Positions 5,578-6,293 of a stretch of 6,293 bases of DNA are shown in pieces. Source of the stretch: Rhodobacterales bacterium UBA5972 (lineage in GTDB: Bacteria > Pseudomonadota > Alphaproteobacteria > Rhodobacterales > Rhodobacteraceae); the NCBI GenBank assembly GCA_002430125.1, contig DJBQ01000164.1, positions 2,542 to 8,834 of the forward strand, in the 5' to 3' direction. The position numbers and the translations under genes are program-made. Under the pieces are notes generated by a model. The model saw only the letters and a list, made by a program, of their open reading frames with translations. It made no database searches and was not told the origin of the DNA. The stretch's first letter is position 1. Every line of letters begins with the position of its first letter.

Positions 5578-6293
5578 ACTTCATGTTAGATGCGGTCACG
5601 GCAACCTCGTCAGGCGTGCCGACCGCCTGACACACCGCTTCACGCTCGATCCGCCGGATCATGCCCGACAGCGCCTTACCGGCGCCAATTTCATAAAACT
5701 CGGTCACGCCTTGTGCGACCATCCAAATCACCGATTCCCGCCAGCGGACCGATCCGGTGACCTGCGCCACCAACAATTCGCGGATATCACCCGGGTCAGT
5801 CACTGCCTCGGCCCTGACATTTGCTACCACCGGCACGCCAGGCACATTAACCGTAACTGCTGCCAAAGCCTCGGCCATAACTGCCGCTGCCGGGGCCATT
5901 AATGCACAATGAAAAGGGGCGGAAACCGGCAACAGTATCGCCCGTTTGGCCCCATGCGCCTTGGCAATATCAAGTGCGCGTTCAACCGCATCTTTATGGC
6001 CGGAAACAACCACTTGCGCGGGGTCGTTATCATTTGCCGCCTGACAAATCTGCCCCTGCGCCGCCTCGGCCGCGACCTTTGTTGCGGTTTCAAAATCCAA
6101 CCCCAACAAGGCGGCCATCGCACCAATTCCAACCGGAACAGCCTCTTGCATCGCTTTGCCACGTATCCGCAGCAATCGCGCGGTGTCCGAAAGGCTTAGC
6201 GCGCCCGCAGCACACAACGCGGAATATTCGCCCAACGAATGCCCGGCAACATACGCAGCCGCCGAAACGCCAACGCCTTCGGCTTCAAGTGCG
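5576..6293 (-). CDS. fabD: Malonyl CoA-acyl carrier protein transacylase (FabD), N-terminus beyond the right edge
   Basis: FabD moves the malonyl group from malonyl-CoA to ACP, supplying extender units to FabF. The visible 238 residues are in one open frame beginning in the codon at 6292. Nucleophile motif GHSLGE is at visible residues 17-22, with the active serine encoded at 6236-6238. The malonyl-binding arginine is in RGKAMQEA (visible R44), QAANDND and QVVVSGHKDAVERA follow, and the catalytic histidine is visible H128 in SAPFHCALM. Serine-to-arginine (25) and serine-to-histidine (109) spacings equal those of E. coli FabD (S92, R117, H201), so about 73 N-terminal residues are missing and the full protein should be near 310. 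fabG follows after 9 nt. The promoter is outside the window. Confidence 0.96.
   Translation of the reverse strand, partial: ALEAEGVGVSAAAYVAGHSLGEYSALCAAGALSLSDTARLLRIRGKAMQEAVPVGIGAMAALLGLDFETATKVAAEAAQGQICQAANDNDPAQVVVSGHKDAVERALDIAKAHGAKRAILLPVSAPFHCALMAPAAAVMAEALAAVTVNVPGVPVVANVRAEAVTDPGDIRELLVAQVTGSVRWRESVIWMVAQGVTEFYEIGAGKALSGMIRRIEREAVCQAVGTPDEVAVTASNMK

Overview
The window looks like a moderately GC-rich alphaproteobacterial chromosome, most likely Rhodobacterales (roseobacter/Rhodobacteraceae type). This rests on the protein sequences, on the gene order fabD-fabG-acpP-fabF-mltG, and on a gene-transfer-agent (GTA) type terminase pair directly downstream. From memory, the GTA structural cluster of several Rhodobacterales lies next to this fatty-acid locus. 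All supported genes are on the minus strand, so transcription runs from the right edge (6293) to the left edge (1).

Right to left: fabD (3' part only; its start is beyond the right edge) is followed 9 nt later by fabG. acpP comes next, with its own promoter upstream and a hairpin terminator downstream. Then comes a broken lipoprotein gene of the DUF2799 type carrying three separate lesions, then fabF, and mltG 6 nt after fabF. A 165-nt intergenic region holds a near-consensus sigma70 promoter and, downstream of it, an intrinsic terminator. Last are a small-terminase gene (GTA g1-like) and an overlapping large-terminase gene (GTA g2-like) that runs off the left edge.

fabD, fabG, acpP and fabF encode the core of type II fatty-acid synthesis: malonyl transfer to ACP, ketoacyl reduction, the carrier itself, and elongating condensation. 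MltG cuts nascent peptidoglycan glycan strands, so the right two thirds of the window is a housekeeping envelope locus.

Two things stand out. The large terminase is frameshifted between Walker A and Walker B. The stop of its N-terminal part overlaps an in-frame ATG of its C-terminal part (TGATG). The promoter before the GTA-like genes sits upstream of the terminator, so a transcript from it would have to pass an attenuator-like hairpin before g1, or would end as a short RNA of about 50 nt. I saw no defect in the housekeeping genes; the damage falls in two probably dispensable genes. I see no unknown system here. The likely story is decay of a GTA plus a curious leader region in front of it.
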